The notes under the pieces: generated by a model
The model's input: only the letters and a program-made list of their open reading frames with translations
The model's database searches: none
Told to the model about the DNA's origin: nothing
Assembly: GCF_000426525.1 (NCBI RefSeq)
Contig: NZ_AUFN01000016.1
Location: forward strand, 1 to 64,000
Origin: Nocardioides alkalitolerans DSM 16699
GTDB lineage: Bacteria; Actinomycetota; Actinomycetes; Propionibacteriales; Nocardioidaceae
Direction of reading: 5' to 3'
DNA length: 64,000 nucleotides
Position numbers and translations under genes: made by a program
Part shown: in pieces, positions 17,281 through 25,469 of the stretch
How positions within the stretch are numbered: the first letter of the stretch is position 1
How the letters are laid out: each line of letters starts with the position of its first letter

Positions 17281-18753
17281 ATGCGACTTTCGCAATTTTT
17301 TGGCTTATCTGGCACACAGGGCACCTTCGATTTTATTGACGTGTACGTCGATAAAGACGTCGCGTTGTTTATTGACCCATCGGCGATAGCGACCATCAAC
17401 TCAGACTGGGCTGACGAGTGCACCGCGACGGTTCAGAGTTTCTTCCAACGAGTGCTGCATGAGGTGAGCGCCGGACACAAAACTGCCGCCCTCGACCTGC
17501 TAGGTCACCTGAGTGAGGAAAACGCGACACATCTCGGCTACTCACAGAGCAGCAAGGGCAGTGGCATCGGCGCTGGACTTGCCAAGAAGTTCTACGACGA
17601 ACTCTCCAGCAGCGCGGCGGTCACGACTGGCCTCATCTCCGACCTCGAGGAGACGGCGCTGCTCGTACCAGGTATCGAAGAGGACCGGATCTCCGACGTA
17701 ACCACAAACATTCTTCGTAAGCAGTTGGCCGAGTACACAGTGGATGTTGCAAACTACTACGGTATTCCGCTCCACAGTGGCGTGGCTCTGAACGGGCCCG
17801 AGTGGGACTTGACAACAACCAGCTGGAAGACGAAGACCTATAACTTGCCGATGGGGCCGCAGGGCCCACTGCTGTTGGTGCCCAAGTCAATCGCACGCCG
17901 CAAGTTGTTCTTGAACGCTGGTGATTACTACACGTGGCACGTCTTGGAGCACTTGAAGCAACTTGAGTACAACAACCCTCAGTCCCCGTTTATGGTCATC
18001 CTGAAATCGGGCACACCGAAGGTGCGCAAGACTGCTCTGAGTGACAGCCTAAAGTCCGCCGCGAAGGCAGCCACAGGCAATAAAGCCGTCATCAAACACA
18101 TCAACGCCGCGACCACCGCGCAGGCTCCTGACATCCTGAGCCGCTACCGTGCACTCCAGGATCAGCGAACAGTTCGGGCGCCCACCTCGGCAGAGGTAGC
18201 AACTGCGACAGATACTGCTGAGGTCGACCTCGACAACCTCCTAGCGGAGGTGCTGGCCGTTCCTACTGGTAAGCCCACCGCAACCGATTATGAACGGGCA
18301 GCCGAGGCGCTGCTGTCGGCCCTCTTTTACCCCGAACTCCTCAACCCCATTCGCCAGTTCCGGATGCATGACGGTCGAAAGATTATCGACATCACCTTCA
18401 CCAACGCGGGTGACCCGAAACGGTTCTTTGGCTGGCTCGGCGCTCATCACCCTGCCGGACACGTCTTCGTTGAGTGCAAGAACTACGCTGGCGATGTGAA
18501 GAATCCGGAGTTCGACCAACTGGCTGGTCGCTTCTCGCCGTCGCGTGGCAAGTACGGTCTGCTTGTCTGTCGAACGATCACTGATAAGTCCAAGACAATT
18601 CAATCGTGCCGCGACACGGCGCAGGATCAGCGGGGCTTCATGACACCGCTCGACGACGACGACCTAAAGGTCCTGGTGGAAGAGTCAAAGTCCCAAGGTT
18701 CGGTCAGCGAGCTGGGCGGCCTTCTGCACAAGAGGTTCCTCGGCTTGATCTGA
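17281..18753 (+). CDS. Putative PD-(D/E)xK-type nuclease
   Basis: A 490-residue cytoplasmic protein. It opens with RLSQFFGLSGTQGTFDFIDV and FIDPSAI, a start shared by a group of uncharacterised proteins. The C-terminal domain (about 340-460) carries IIDITFTNAG followed by VFVECKNYAGDVKNPEFDQL, where D and ExK are spaced as in restriction-endonuclease-like (Mrr/PD-DExK) folds. It would cleave DNA. A strong purine-rich RBS precedes the ATG. It lies 170 bp downstream of the kinase on the same strand, and together with the XRE regulator they form a plausible defence locus in which the kinase acts as sensor or switch. That link is inference. A dif-like site lies 132 bp beyond its stop. Confidence 0.75.
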   Translation: MRLSQFFGLSGTQGTFDFIDVYVDKDVALFIDPSAIATINSDWADECTATVQSFFQRVLHEVSAGHKTAALDLLGHLSEENATHLGYSQSSKGSGIGAGLAKKFYDELSSSAAVTTGLISDLEETALLVPGIEEDRISDVTTNILRKQLAEYTVDVANYYGIPLHSGVALNGPEWDLTTTSWKTKTYNLPMGPQGPLLLVPKSIARRKLFLNAGDYYTWHVLEHLKQLEYNNPQSPFMVILKSGTPKVRKTALSDSLKSAAKAATGNKAVIKHINAATTAQAPDILSRYRALQDQRTVRAPTSAEVATATDTAEVDLDNLLAEVLAVPTGKPTATDYERAAEALLSALFYPELLNPIRQFRMHDGRKIIDITFTNAGDPKRFFGWLGAHHPAGHVFVECKNYAGDVKNPEFDQLAGRFSPSRGKYGLLVCRTITDKSKTIQSCRDTAQDQRGFMTPLDDDDLKVLVEESKSQGSVSELGGLLHKRFLGLI

Positions 18754-18884
18754 TGCGCGCTCCGCTTGACGTGATCTCGCAGCGCCGCTCGTCATTGACT
18801 CCTAGGCCGGTAACGACGCGTCAAGCTGGGTTCTAGCAGGAGTAACTACTACCGCCTGAGAGATCTCACGACGGGGTCCCACAA

Positions 18885-18912
18885 GCCGCCGATAACCATC
18901 GTTATGTCGCAA
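18885..18912. other. dif-like XerCD site 1
   Basis: The site has an 11-bp left arm GCCGCCGATAA, a 6-bp spacer CCATCG and an 11-bp right arm TTATGTCGCAA. It has the exact 11-6-11 geometry and inner CGATAA/TTATG arms of a chromosomal dif site. It lies in the gap between the nuclease and XRE genes. Next to it (18920-18945) is a C-tract/G-tract hairpin. Confidence 0.7.
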
Positions 18913-19134
18913 TACCGCGACTCAACCCCCCCCCTCAAGGGGGCTGATGCAGCACCAGTAGCCCCAGGGCCCGCCCCAGCAAACGCCCTCGGGGTCGCGC
19001 GTTCACTCACAAGCCAACACGATCCGACAGGAACCAACCTCCTCGCCCCGCACGGACCAGAGTCCGTCTAGTTGCCCATCCGGGCTTCGGAGCGGGGTGG
19101 TTCAGGAGAACCCCTTCGGTCCAACCGGCAGTGG

Positions 19135-19150
19135 TTATCGGTTCCGATAA
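19135..19150. promoter_or_regulatory. Palindromic operator upstream of XRE gene
   Basis: A perfect inverted repeat TTATCGG-TT-CCGATAA overlaps a GATAAT -10-like hexamer, 16 bp before the ATG of the XRE gene. This is the expected position for antitoxin autorepression. Its half-site CCGATAA equals the inner arm of the dif-like sites, but the arms here are in the opposite order. Confidence 0.65.
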
Positions 19151-19166
19151 TGCTACTGTTGTTGAC

Positions 19167-19787
19167 ATGCAGGTTCTCGATCGCGACACCTCGACTGTTG
19201 TGGCTGCTCTTCGTACGGCTGTCGCGGAGACTGGCATGTCTCAGGGAGAGTTCGCTCGTGCTGTCGGCACGTCGGGGTCTCGGTTCTCGACGTACTTGAC
19301 CGGGCATACGCGTCCTTCGGCGTGGTTCTTCCTTCGAGCAAAGCGAATTGCTCGTTCCATGGCGCTAGCCGGCGAGCGTCGTCTGATGTCGGCTCCCGCG
19401 ACCTCGGCCGCGATGCGGGTCAGCCTGGCGTCTGGTGATGACGATTGGGTGTGGCGGATGTTGCTTCAGGGCCGCGATCACCTTCGCCTGATTCTTGCCG
19501 GCTCGACGACAGCCAGTGAGCCGGATGAGGACCTGCTGGGTGCTTGGGAAGCGGCCCCGGAGAGTACGGGGGAGCCCCGTTGGGACGCCCTGCTGGCCGC
19601 CCTAGCTCGACGAGAGTTCGAACAGGCAGGACTTCCTTCGCCAGCATGGACTTCTGTCGATGCGTTGGACGACCCGTGGGTCATGCCCCACCCGTTCCTG
19701 AGCCCGGAGCGCGTTCGAACTCAGACTCCTGTGTGGTTGCGAGAGTTGAACATCTTCGTTCCTCAGCGTGATCTGGTGACCGCATGA
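19167..19787 (+). CDS. XRE-family regulator, likely antitoxin
   Basis: A 206-residue protein. Residues about 10-60 form a helix-turn-helix (VVAALRTAVAETGMSQGEFA...SGSRFSTYLTGHTRPS), and the remainder is a helical domain with a conserved-looking end (WLRELNIFVPQRDL). I start it at ATG 19167, just after a palindromic operator, rather than at an upstream GTG that would cover the operator. It is followed 54 bp later by a DUF6036-type nucleotidyltransferase, the arrangement of AbiE-like and related toxin-antitoxin pairs in which the regulator is the antitoxin. The pair lies between dif-like sites at 18885 and 20970. Confidence 0.75.
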   Translation: MQVLDRDTSTVVAALRTAVAETGMSQGEFARAVGTSGSRFSTYLTGHTRPSAWFFLRAKRIARSMALAGERRLMSAPATSAAMRVSLASGDDDWVWRMLLQGRDHLRLILAGSTTASEPDEDLLGAWEAAPESTGEPRWDALLAALARREFEQAGLPSPAWTSVDALDDPWVMPHPFLSPERVRTQTPVWLRELNIFVPQRDLVTA

Positions 19788-19841
19788 ACGCCTGGTGTCG
19801 ATCGGTGCCGCACCGGTCTACCCGACTGGCAAGGACGTTGT

Positions 19842-20657
19842 ATGGCTGAGCAGGGTCGGCATCACGAATTCGATGCAGCCGAGGCGGCCGACCTGCTCGG
19901 CGAACTGGACCGCCGGCTGCGGGACCGGGGGGCGGCGGCAGCCGTGTTCGTGGTGGGTGGCGCCGCGGTCGTGGCCTCCGGGCTGCGGGAGGGACGCCTC
20001 ACAACCGATATCGACGCCCTGACCGACGACGCGGTAGTTTTCGAGGTCGCTCGTGAGATCGCGGTGGAACGGGACCTACCGCCCCAATGGCTGAACAGCG
20101 GCGCCAGCATGTGGATGCCGCCCCATCCTGAGGGAGCGTTGGTCAGGCCGGCCACTCCAGGGCTCGCGGTGCGCTACGCAGACGAGGGTTTCCTCCTGGC
20201 CACCAAGCTGGTGTCCCAGCGCGCTAAGGACGCCGCCGACGTGATCGCACTCGCGGACCGACTTGGTATGGGAGAGGCGACAGGTCCGGAGCTCGAGGCG
20301 CACATCCGCCACTACTACACCGATGTTGAGGCCTTGGCCTTCATCCTCGACGGTGACGACGTCGACTCGGAACTACGGCTGCTCTCAAACGACGCAGCTC
20401 GCGCTCTGGCCGTCGCCCGAAACGGGAGGTCACGGCCGTCCGCCACGCAAGAGGCTGAGCCGGTCGCCATTGAGTCGGACCGGCGAGCGGGGCGCGACCG
20501 CCTCGCGGCCGAGCGGAAGGCGGCCGATGGACGTGGCCCCGGCACCGATCCACGCGACGCTCAGGACCGCAGCGGGCCTGCGGTCAAGACTGCCGTGGCG
20601 CCGGTGCTGGATTCTCGCAACGAGAACCCAGCCCGGCGGGGACCTTCCATCACCTGA
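19842..20657 (+). CDS. DUF6036-type nucleotidyltransferase, likely toxin
   Basis: A 271-residue protein whose residues 1-140 show a minimal nucleotidyltransferase fold: FVVGGAAVVASGLREGRLTTDID gives the GG...D-x-D strand-turn, and FLLATKLVSQRAKDAADV is the helix with the conserved Lys and Asp seen in DUF6036/AbiEii-like proteins. The last 80 residues are a disordered Arg/Ala/Asp-rich tail. Such enzymes can add nucleotides to tRNA or other targets and act as toxins, and the upstream XRE protein would be the antitoxin. The gene is the second of a two-gene unit bounded by dif-like sites. The target is unknown. Confidence 0.75.
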   Translation: MAEQGRHHEFDAAEAADLLGELDRRLRDRGAAAAVFVVGGAAVVASGLREGRLTTDIDALTDDAVVFEVAREIAVERDLPPQWLNSGASMWMPPHPEGALVRPATPGLAVRYADEGFLLATKLVSQRAKDAADVIALADRLGMGEATGPELEAHIRHYYTDVEALAFILDGDDVDSELRLLSNDAARALAVARNGRSRPSATQEAEPVAIESDRRAGRDRLAAERKAADGRGPGTDPRDAQDRSGPAVKTAVAPVLDSRNENPARRGPSIT

Positions 20658-20969
20658 GTCCGCCGCACGCAGCGGTGAGGCACGCAGCTCATGCCGCGCG
20701 GGGTTCGCTGACGTAGGTGTCCGGCGAGGAGAGCGGCTTGTGTGGCCAAGAACGCTTCCTCGCGCTCGTTCGCAAATGCCTAACTGGTCGGGCACCCATG
20801 CGTCGATTGGTGTGTGTAGGTGTGAGCCGATACGGATGGGGGCGCTCCCAGGCGGCGACGGATGCTTGCTGGAGACGGCTGGGACCTGGTCGTTCCCTCG
20901 CTGGCGGTCGCTGACTCGTGAGGCATGCACGTCGGGCCCAGAACTGACCATCAAAGTTGGCCGAAGCAC

Positions 20970-20997
20970 CCGCCGATAACCTAGATTATATCAGTGC
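20970..20997. other. dif-like XerCD site 2
   Basis: Left arm CCCGCCGATAA, spacer CCTAGA and right arm TTATATCAGTG give the 11-6-11 geometry with intact inner arms GCCGATAA/TTAT. It is 312 bp after the nucleotidyltransferase stop and closes the toxin-antitoxin segment that begins at 18885. Confidence 0.65.
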
Positions 20998-21065
20998 GAC
21001 AAGAACTCTCGACGTGGCGCGACCCCCCGATGGACCGCCCCAACCACCGATGCGCGAACGCGAGA

Positions 21066-21093
21066 AGGCCCCGGACCAGTAGGTCCGGGGCCT
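21066..21093. terminator. Strong hairpin, probable bidirectional terminator or structural element
   Basis: A perfect 12-bp stem (AGGCCCCGGACC / GGTCCGGGGCCT) with an AGTA loop. No T-tract follows on either side, so it may be an actinobacterial-type terminator. It stands 70 bp from the dif-like site. Confidence 0.6.
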
Positions 21094-21547
21094 CGGTCCA
21101 ACGCGCGAACGCCCCACCCATGACGCACCGCCGGCGCTTGCAGGGGCGGGCCTCATGGCTAGCGGAACTTCGCTAGAACTGACGGTTCCTGGGTCGACCA
21201 CGAACATTAAGGCCCCGGGTCGCGTGCAAAGCAGAGGCGGCCCGGGGCGTTCGTAACCATCGAAGCATCCTCCTCATGAGCGCGACCTTCTCAGCAGACC
21301 GAGTAAGAGAGCTCTACGAGTGGAGCCAGCAGATGGCCTCCGCTTCGTTCGGGCGAAAGTGCGTCAACTCCGAGCGACTCTCCTGGGACCTGGTCGCGCC
21401 GATCAAGAGCAGCCCCTCGGGACCGTCCGCCTGGCAGTGTCGTCGCCGCGGACCGCACAGGAAAAGTTTGCCTCCAAATGCGGGCGCAACAGCTAGTCTG
21501 AGCCTGGGTGATTGGACTATCGCCGTTTTGATTCGGGGGGCTAGGGC

Positions 21548-22051
21548 ATGAAAAGCGAGTGCAAGAAGTCCGAGGTAAGTCAGCCGAGGGAGGCTGGCGC
21601 TGCTCGAGCGGTGTATAGGTCAGCGGTGGCGACCTTCATGTTCGCGGTCATCCTGCTCACGCCGTCAGGAGCTCATGCTGCCGCGTTGTGGGGGCCCGAG
21701 AAGGCCTTCGCGGGCCCGAACCTCGCCATTTGGGTGAACGCCACGGTGGGTCGGACTGGTGCCGGTGGCGATGCCTACGGCACGGCGGTAGGTTTGGAAA
21801 CTCCCCAGCGAATGCCTCGCCTCTTGGCCGGAGTCCGAACTCACCTTAATTTTTACCAAGGGCCGCTCTGCGAGACCACCGGATGGTCCTTCAACCAGGG
21901 CAACGAATGGAGCTACATCGCCTACGGTTGGCACGACTGCGCCGGGGTGGTGAGGGCGGTTGGTGCCACACAGACGTGGCTTGGGGCGCCAAACCGGGAC
22001 TACTACTTCAACTGGGCGCACCCCACCTCCGACTTCATGGTCTTTAGCTGA
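21548..22051 (+). CDS. Secreted protein of unknown function
   Basis: A 167-residue protein with a Sec signal: positively charged residues, then ATFMFAVILLTPSG and a probable cleavage after AHA near residue 46. The mature part (about 120 residues) contains aromatic and Gly-rich blocks (FYQGPLCETTGWSFNQGNEW, WHDCAGVV) and two cysteines that could pair after export. The GC-rich RBS GGGGGCTAGGG precedes the ATG. It is followed 16 bp later by another exported protein, so the two form an operon. A secreted effector or bacteriocin-like role is possible, but no family is recognised. Confidence 0.65.
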   Translation: MKSECKKSEVSQPREAGAARAVYRSAVATFMFAVILLTPSGAHAAALWGPEKAFAGPNLAIWVNATVGRTGAGGDAYGTAVGLETPQRMPRLLAGVRTHLNFYQGPLCETTGWSFNQGNEWSYIAYGWHDCAGVVRAVGATQTWLGAPNRDYYFNWAHPTSDFMVFS

Positions 22052-22067
22052 AAGGCGGACAACACTC

Positions 22068-22559
22068 ATGAGGAACTCCTCCGCACTCGGCGCAGCGATC
22101 GGCTCAGCCGCAGCCATCGCCGTCGCTTCCGTCGTCGCCATCGGCACATCCAATGCATCTAACGATCCCGACCTGTCATCGGCAGAAATCTCGGCGCAGG
22201 ACCATTCAGGACGGGCGGCGGAGGTTAAGGACTGGAGACTCCCCTCCGGCGAGAAGCTCGTTACAGCCAATTTTCCACGGAATGCCGACGGTCTCACCTA
22301 CGGAATCGACGCCGCCGTGACCGCAGAGGAGCCACGCCCCGACCTCATGGCAGTCATTAGCGATGAGGGCGACTTGGGCTTCCTGCTGACCGAAGACTTC
22401 AATGAGGAATTTGCATCCCGCGAGGCAGTCGAGGAGTATCTCGTCGCCATGGAGCGAAACGGCGGTGTCGAAAAGCACGACGTCTACGCTCAAGACGGCA
22501 AGACAGTGATTGGCACTTTTTCGACCACTCCGTCGAGTGGCGGCGACGCAGGACGATGA
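22068..22559 (+). CDS. Second exported protein of the pair
   Basis: A 163-residue protein with a signal sequence (GAAIGSAAAIAVASVVAIG, residues about 8-26) and probable cleavage near SNASND. The mature domain is acidic (LMAVISDEGDLGFLLTED, EEYLVAMERNGGVEKHDVY). AAAGGCGG precedes the ATG. There is no lipobox. It is co-directional with and immediately downstream of the secreted 167-residue protein, so it may be its immunity or accessory partner; this is inference. A hairpin at 22565 follows the stop. Confidence 0.6.
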   Translation: MRNSSALGAAIGSAAAIAVASVVAIGTSNASNDPDLSSAEISAQDHSGRAAEVKDWRLPSGEKLVTANFPRNADGLTYGIDAAVTAEEPRPDLMAVISDEGDLGFLLTEDFNEEFASREAVEEYLVAMERNGGVEKHDVYAQDGKTVIGTFSTTPSSGGDAGR

Positions 22560-22564
22560 TAGTC

Positions 22565-22583
22565 AGATTGTCAACGACAATCT
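22565..22583. terminator. Hairpin between convergent genes
   Basis: A perfect stem AGATTGTC / GACAATCT with an AAC loop lies six bases after the exported-protein stop and before the 3' end of the ImmA gene on the other strand. It probably terminates one or both transcripts. Confidence 0.6.
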
Positions 22584-22653
22584 CACCCTTTCGCGAGGAG
22601 GGTAACAACGGCGCCTGCCGACGCGGCTAGCAACGGGATGTTTCCGACAAAAG

Positions 22654-23343
22654 TTACTTGCTCGGTCGCCTCGTAGCCGCACGGCTTGCGAGCTGCACAA
22701 CGTCACCGGGTGCCCGTCGATCCGAGTCGTCCGAGGCCTCAACCCAGGCGGCGATCAGGTGCGCCGACACACCGGTCTCGTGGGAAGCCTTCGCGATGTG
22801 ACTGCGTCCGTACACGCGACGCAACGCTTGGTCCAGAAGCAGCGGGCGTTCGATCGCAACGTCGACCGGCTCCTCGCCGCGACGCCAGCCGGCCGAGGAC
22901 CACTGGATGTACAAGCTCTTGGCCCGACGCTCACTAATGAGGCCCAAGTCCTTCGCCCGATGAATGGCCGCGCCTACCGATAGGCCGAACTCTGCCTTGA
23001 CCTTGAGGTAGCCGTGCAGCGTCAAGGTCTCGCCGATTCGCTGTTCTGCTGACTCCGCGGGCAGAAGCAGAGCACCTGCGAATCGGTTAGCGCGCAGCTC
23101 ACGGGGGTCTCTCACCAGAGTGAGCCCGCGCTCGAGGTCCTGGTCGGCCATGAGGTGAAACAGCTCGTGCGCCAACGTGAAGCGCTGTTCGGCACCCGGT
23201 AGCGCGGAAGCTAGCGCGATGGTGGGGCGCGCGGTCAGTCTGTTGGGTCTTGAGGCCCCGGCGTGCGCGTTGTCGGTATGGCCGTCGGGGTCGAGGGTGT
23301 GAATCACTCCTACTCCGAGCCGTTCAGCCAACCGCCTTCTCAC
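22654..23343 (-). CDS. ImmA/IrrE-family metallo-endopeptidase
   Basis: A protein of about 229 residues. The zinc motif AHELFHLMADQD (HExxH) lies near residue 58, and ELRANRFAGALLLP supplies the second-helix ligand typical of COG2856. The C-terminal part (VGAAIHRAKDLGLISERRAKSLYIQ) matches the family's winged-helix-like end, with an extra helical tail. These peptidases usually cleave a repressor to derepress a mobile element or toxin; no adjacent XRE repressor is present here. The GTG at 23343 is the first start in the correct frame. The longer frame upstream belongs to a different, frameshifted protein. Confidence 0.8.
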   Translation of the reverse strand: MRRRLAERLGVGVIHTLDPDGHTDNAHAGASRPNRLTARPTIALASALPGAEQRFTLAHELFHLMADQDLERGLTLVRDPRELRANRFAGALLLPAESAEQRIGETLTLHGYLKVKAEFGLSVGAAIHRAKDLGLISERRAKSLYIQWSSAGWRRGEEPVDVAIERPLLLDQALRRVYGRSHIAKASHETGVSAHLIAAWVEASDDSDRRAPGDVVQLASRAATRRPSK

Positions 23344-23901
23344 TGGTGCCCGCGGTGACGGCCTCGGTGGCCGGTTTGGCCTGGCTGACGTCCGCCAGCA
23401 TCCGGGCGGCCACCACGTCGGGGCGATGCCCTCCGCCTCGAGCTGGGCTGCGGTCTCGGCGCGCCGCTCGCGGCTGTCGTAGGCGGCCACACCCGCGATG
23501 CGCGCGAGCGTCGCACGCTCGTTCGCCGCCGACGCCGCGGCGACCTGGTCGAGGGCCGCGGCCCGCTCGTCGGGGTCGGGCTCGTAGAGCGCGGCCGCCC
23601 GGGCCTGCTCGGCCAGCCGCTCGCTCTGCTGGTCGGCGCGCTCCTCGTCGAGCGTGGCGGTGGCCATCAGCGACTGTGCCTCGACGCCCTGGGCGGCCGC
23701 GCTGACGCGCGCTGCCTCAGCCCGGATCCGGTCCTCCTCGGCGAGCTGCTCCTGTGCTCGGACCGCGGCCGCCAGCACCTCGGGGTCGAGCGCTCCCGCA
23801 GCACCGGCCGCGTCGACCTCGACACCGAACCGGTCCTTGACCTCCGTCTCGATGCGACGCTTCACCCAGTCAGCGTTGAGGTCATCGGCCGACCAGGCGA
23901 A
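23324..23901 (-). pseudogene. Truncated, frameshifted coiled-coil plasmid protein
   Basis: The 5' end begins abruptly at about 23901 (a stop lies just above) with ADDLNADWVKRRIETEVKDR. A long Ala/Glu-rich coiled coil continues to EAEGIAP near 23414. There the natural continuation DVVAARMLADVSQAKPATEA lies in the next frame, as if one G had been lost, and ends at 23324. The missing N-terminus and the frameshift show that it is dead. The truncation point coincides with the edge of the TetR/efflux segment. Confidence 0.7.
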
Positions 23902-23907
23902 GTCATA

Positions 23908-24531
23908 TCAGCGATGGTGGTGTCGGGGCAGCAGGGCGAACGCGCTCTCCGCGATGGCGGTCAGGCGCTCGGGGCTGAGTCCGTAGGAGCCCACGACGTC
24001 GGTGCCGCGGACGATGGTCAGCAGGAGGTACGCGAGCTCCAGCGGATCCGCGTCGGGGTCGAGGTCCCCGTGACGTTGCGCGGCGTCGATGCACTCGGCC
24101 ACCGCCGTCGCCATGGTCGAGAAGCAGTCGTTGGCGAGCCGCTGCACCTCGGCGTCGGAGGCGCCGATCTCCAAGGCCATCCGGGAGGCGAAGCACGACG
24201 CTGACGCCCGGTCGTCGACGGGGGCCACGTCGTCAGCGAGGGGCACCCCGTGCACGGCGCGGAGCAGGTAGCCGTGCAGCCGTTCCAGGGCGCCCTCGTC
24301 AGGTCCGGCGAGAGCCCGCGGTGCGATCTGCGCCAGCCGGGCGAAGTATCCGGCCATCGACTGCAGCAGCACCCCGCGCTTGCCGTCGAAAGCGCCGTAG
24401 AGGCTGCCGCGACCCAGGCCGGTCGCAGTGCTGATGTCGTCCACGCTCGTCCCGTGGTAGCCCGCAGTGCGGAACTGTCGTTCGGCGGCGTGGAGGACGT
24501 GGTCGGGGTCGAAGCTCCGTGGTCTCGCCAT
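23908..24531 (-). CDS. TetR-family repressor
   Basis: A 207-residue protein with an N-terminal helix-turn-helix (YHGTSVDDISTATGLGRGSLYGAFDGK, about residues 24-50) and a helical ligand-binding domain. Its ATG faces the SDR gene across a 125-bp gap with repeated TCAGTAC boxes, so it probably represses itself and the SDR/efflux/flavoenzyme genes until an inducer binds. Its stop is only seven bases from the truncated plasmid gene, which marks a cassette border. The ligand is unknown. Confidence 0.9.
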   Translation of the reverse strand: MARPRSFDPDHVLHAAERQFRTAGYHGTSVDDISTATGLGRGSLYGAFDGKRGVLLQSMAGYFARLAQIAPRALAGPDEGALERLHGYLLRAVHGVPLADDVAPVDDRASASCFASRMALEIGASDAEVQRLANDCFSTMATAVAECIDAAQRHGDLDPDADPLELAYLLLTIVRGTDVVGSYGLSPERLTAIAESAFALLPRHHHR

Positions 24532-24559
24532 GCCGTCACCGTAGGCCGGGAAACAGTTC

Positions 24560-24605
24560 TTGACAACTCAGTACGGAACGATCTACGTTTCTGACCGTTC
24601 AGTAC
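24560..24605. promoter_or_regulatory. Divergent TetR/SDR control region
   Basis: A TTGACA hexamer at 24560 and two TCAGTAC boxes at 24568 and 24599 (31 bp apart, about three turns) lie between TetR and SDR genes, with GGAACG/CCGTTC half-sites between them. This is a plausible operator for the adjacent repressor. Confidence 0.5.
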
Positions 24606-24656
24606 ACAACTGACGTCTCGGCGCCACGCGCACCTCCACCCATCGAAGGAACCAGC

Positions 24657-25469
24657 ATGCAGACAGCTCCCGTAGCCCTGGTCACAGGCGCGTCGTCCGG
24701 AATCGGCAGGGCCACTGCGCTCGCCCTCGTGGACGCCGGTTTCGTGGTGGTGGGCACGAGTCGGGACACGGCCGACGTCGAGCCCCCCGAGGGCGTGACG
24801 CTCGTCGACCTCGACGTGTCCAGCGACGAGTCCGTCCGTTCCGTCGTCGCCGAGGTGATCGAGCTGTTCGGTCGCATCGACGTCCTGGTCAACAACGCCG
24901 GAGTGGGGGCGATCGGCGCTGGCGAGGAGAGCTCCATCGGTCAGGCGAGGCGCGTCTTCGACGTCAACGTCTTCGGGCTGATGCGGATGGCGAACGCCGT
25001 GCTGCCCCACATGCGGGCCCAGAGGAGCGGTCGCATCGTCAACGTCTCCTCGGTGCTCGGCCTCATCCCTGCTCCGTTCATGGCGGTCTACGCGGCCACC
25101 AAGCACGCGGTCGAGGGCTACTCCGAGTCCGTCGACCACGAGCTCCGCGAGCACGGCGTCCGGATGCTGCTGGTCGAGCCGGCCTACACCCGGACGAGCT
25201 TCGAGGCGCGCAGCATGGAGCCCGATTCGCCCCTGCCGGTCTACGCCGGGCAGCGGGCGGTCGCGCGGGACGTGCTGGCACAGGCCCTGCGGGTCGCTGA
25301 CGACGCCGGCGTCGTCGCGAAGGCGGTCGTCGCGGCCTCCACGGACGCCACGCCCCGGGTCCGCTACACCGCCGGTTCCATGGCCACCCGCGTGAGCCTC
25401 CTGCGCCGCCTCGTGCCCTCGCGCGCCTTCGACAGGCAGATCCGCAAGCTCAACCGGCTCGCGAGCTGA
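24657..25469 (+). CDS. Short-chain dehydrogenase/reductase
   Basis: A 270-residue classical-type SDR. It has TGASSGIGRA (residues 10-19) for NAD(P) binding, NNAGVG near 79, a catalytic Ser in VNVSSVLG near 130, and YAATKHAVEGYSESV (Tyr/Lys) near 142. It would reduce or oxidise an alcohol or carbonyl group in the cytoplasm. AAGGA precedes the ATG. It is divergent from TetR and followed after 333 bp by an efflux pump, so it may detoxify the same compound. The substrate cannot be told from sequence. Confidence 0.9.
   Translation: MQTAPVALVTGASSGIGRATALALVDAGFVVVGTSRDTADVEPPEGVTLVDLDVSSDESVRSVVAEVIELFGRIDVLVNNAGVGAIGAGEESSIGQARRVFDVNVFGLMRMANAVLPHMRAQRSGRIVNVSSVLGLIPAPFMAVYAATKHAVEGYSESVDHELREHGVRMLLVEPAYTRTSFEARSMEPDSPLPVYAGQRAVARDVLAQALRVADDAGVVAKAVVAASTDATPRVRYTAGSMATRVSLLRRLVPSRAFDRQIRKLNRLAS

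Larger units (their letters stand above)
18754..19166. other. Gap with dif-like site, C/G-tract hairpin and promoter
   Basis: I see no gene here. The gap holds the dif-like site at 18885, a hairpin of C- and G-tracts with a TCAA loop near 18922-18942 that may terminate nuclease transcription, and the operator/promoter of the XRE gene at 19135. Confidence 0.6.
20658..21547. other. 890-bp gap without a convincing gene
   Basis: It contains the dif-like site at 20970, a strong hairpin at 21066 and GC-rich inverted repeats near 21205-21250. A frame at 21276-21551 has no RBS and a low-complexity end, so I do not call it. Composition suggests decayed sequence around a module border. Confidence 0.5.

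Noticed and set aside
17345..17370. GTCGATAAAGACGTCG at the nuclease N-terminus as a dif-like site
   Set aside because: It encodes conserved N-terminal residues and lacks a TTAT arm.
19133..19160. CCGATAA at the XRE promoter as a fifth dif-like site
   Set aside because: There is no TTAT right arm six bases later. The element is an inverted repeat in the opposite arm order overlapping a -10 hexamer, so an operator explains it.
21276..21551. 91-residue gene upstream of the exported protein
   Set aside because: No ribosome-binding site, low-complexity C-terminus and frame overlap with the next start; the N-terminal half might be a relic.
23886..23913. Complete dif-like site at the 23.9-kb joint
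   Set aside because: Only a weak right-arm resemblance (TCATATCAGCG) is present. The left half is unrelated plasmid-gene sequence.
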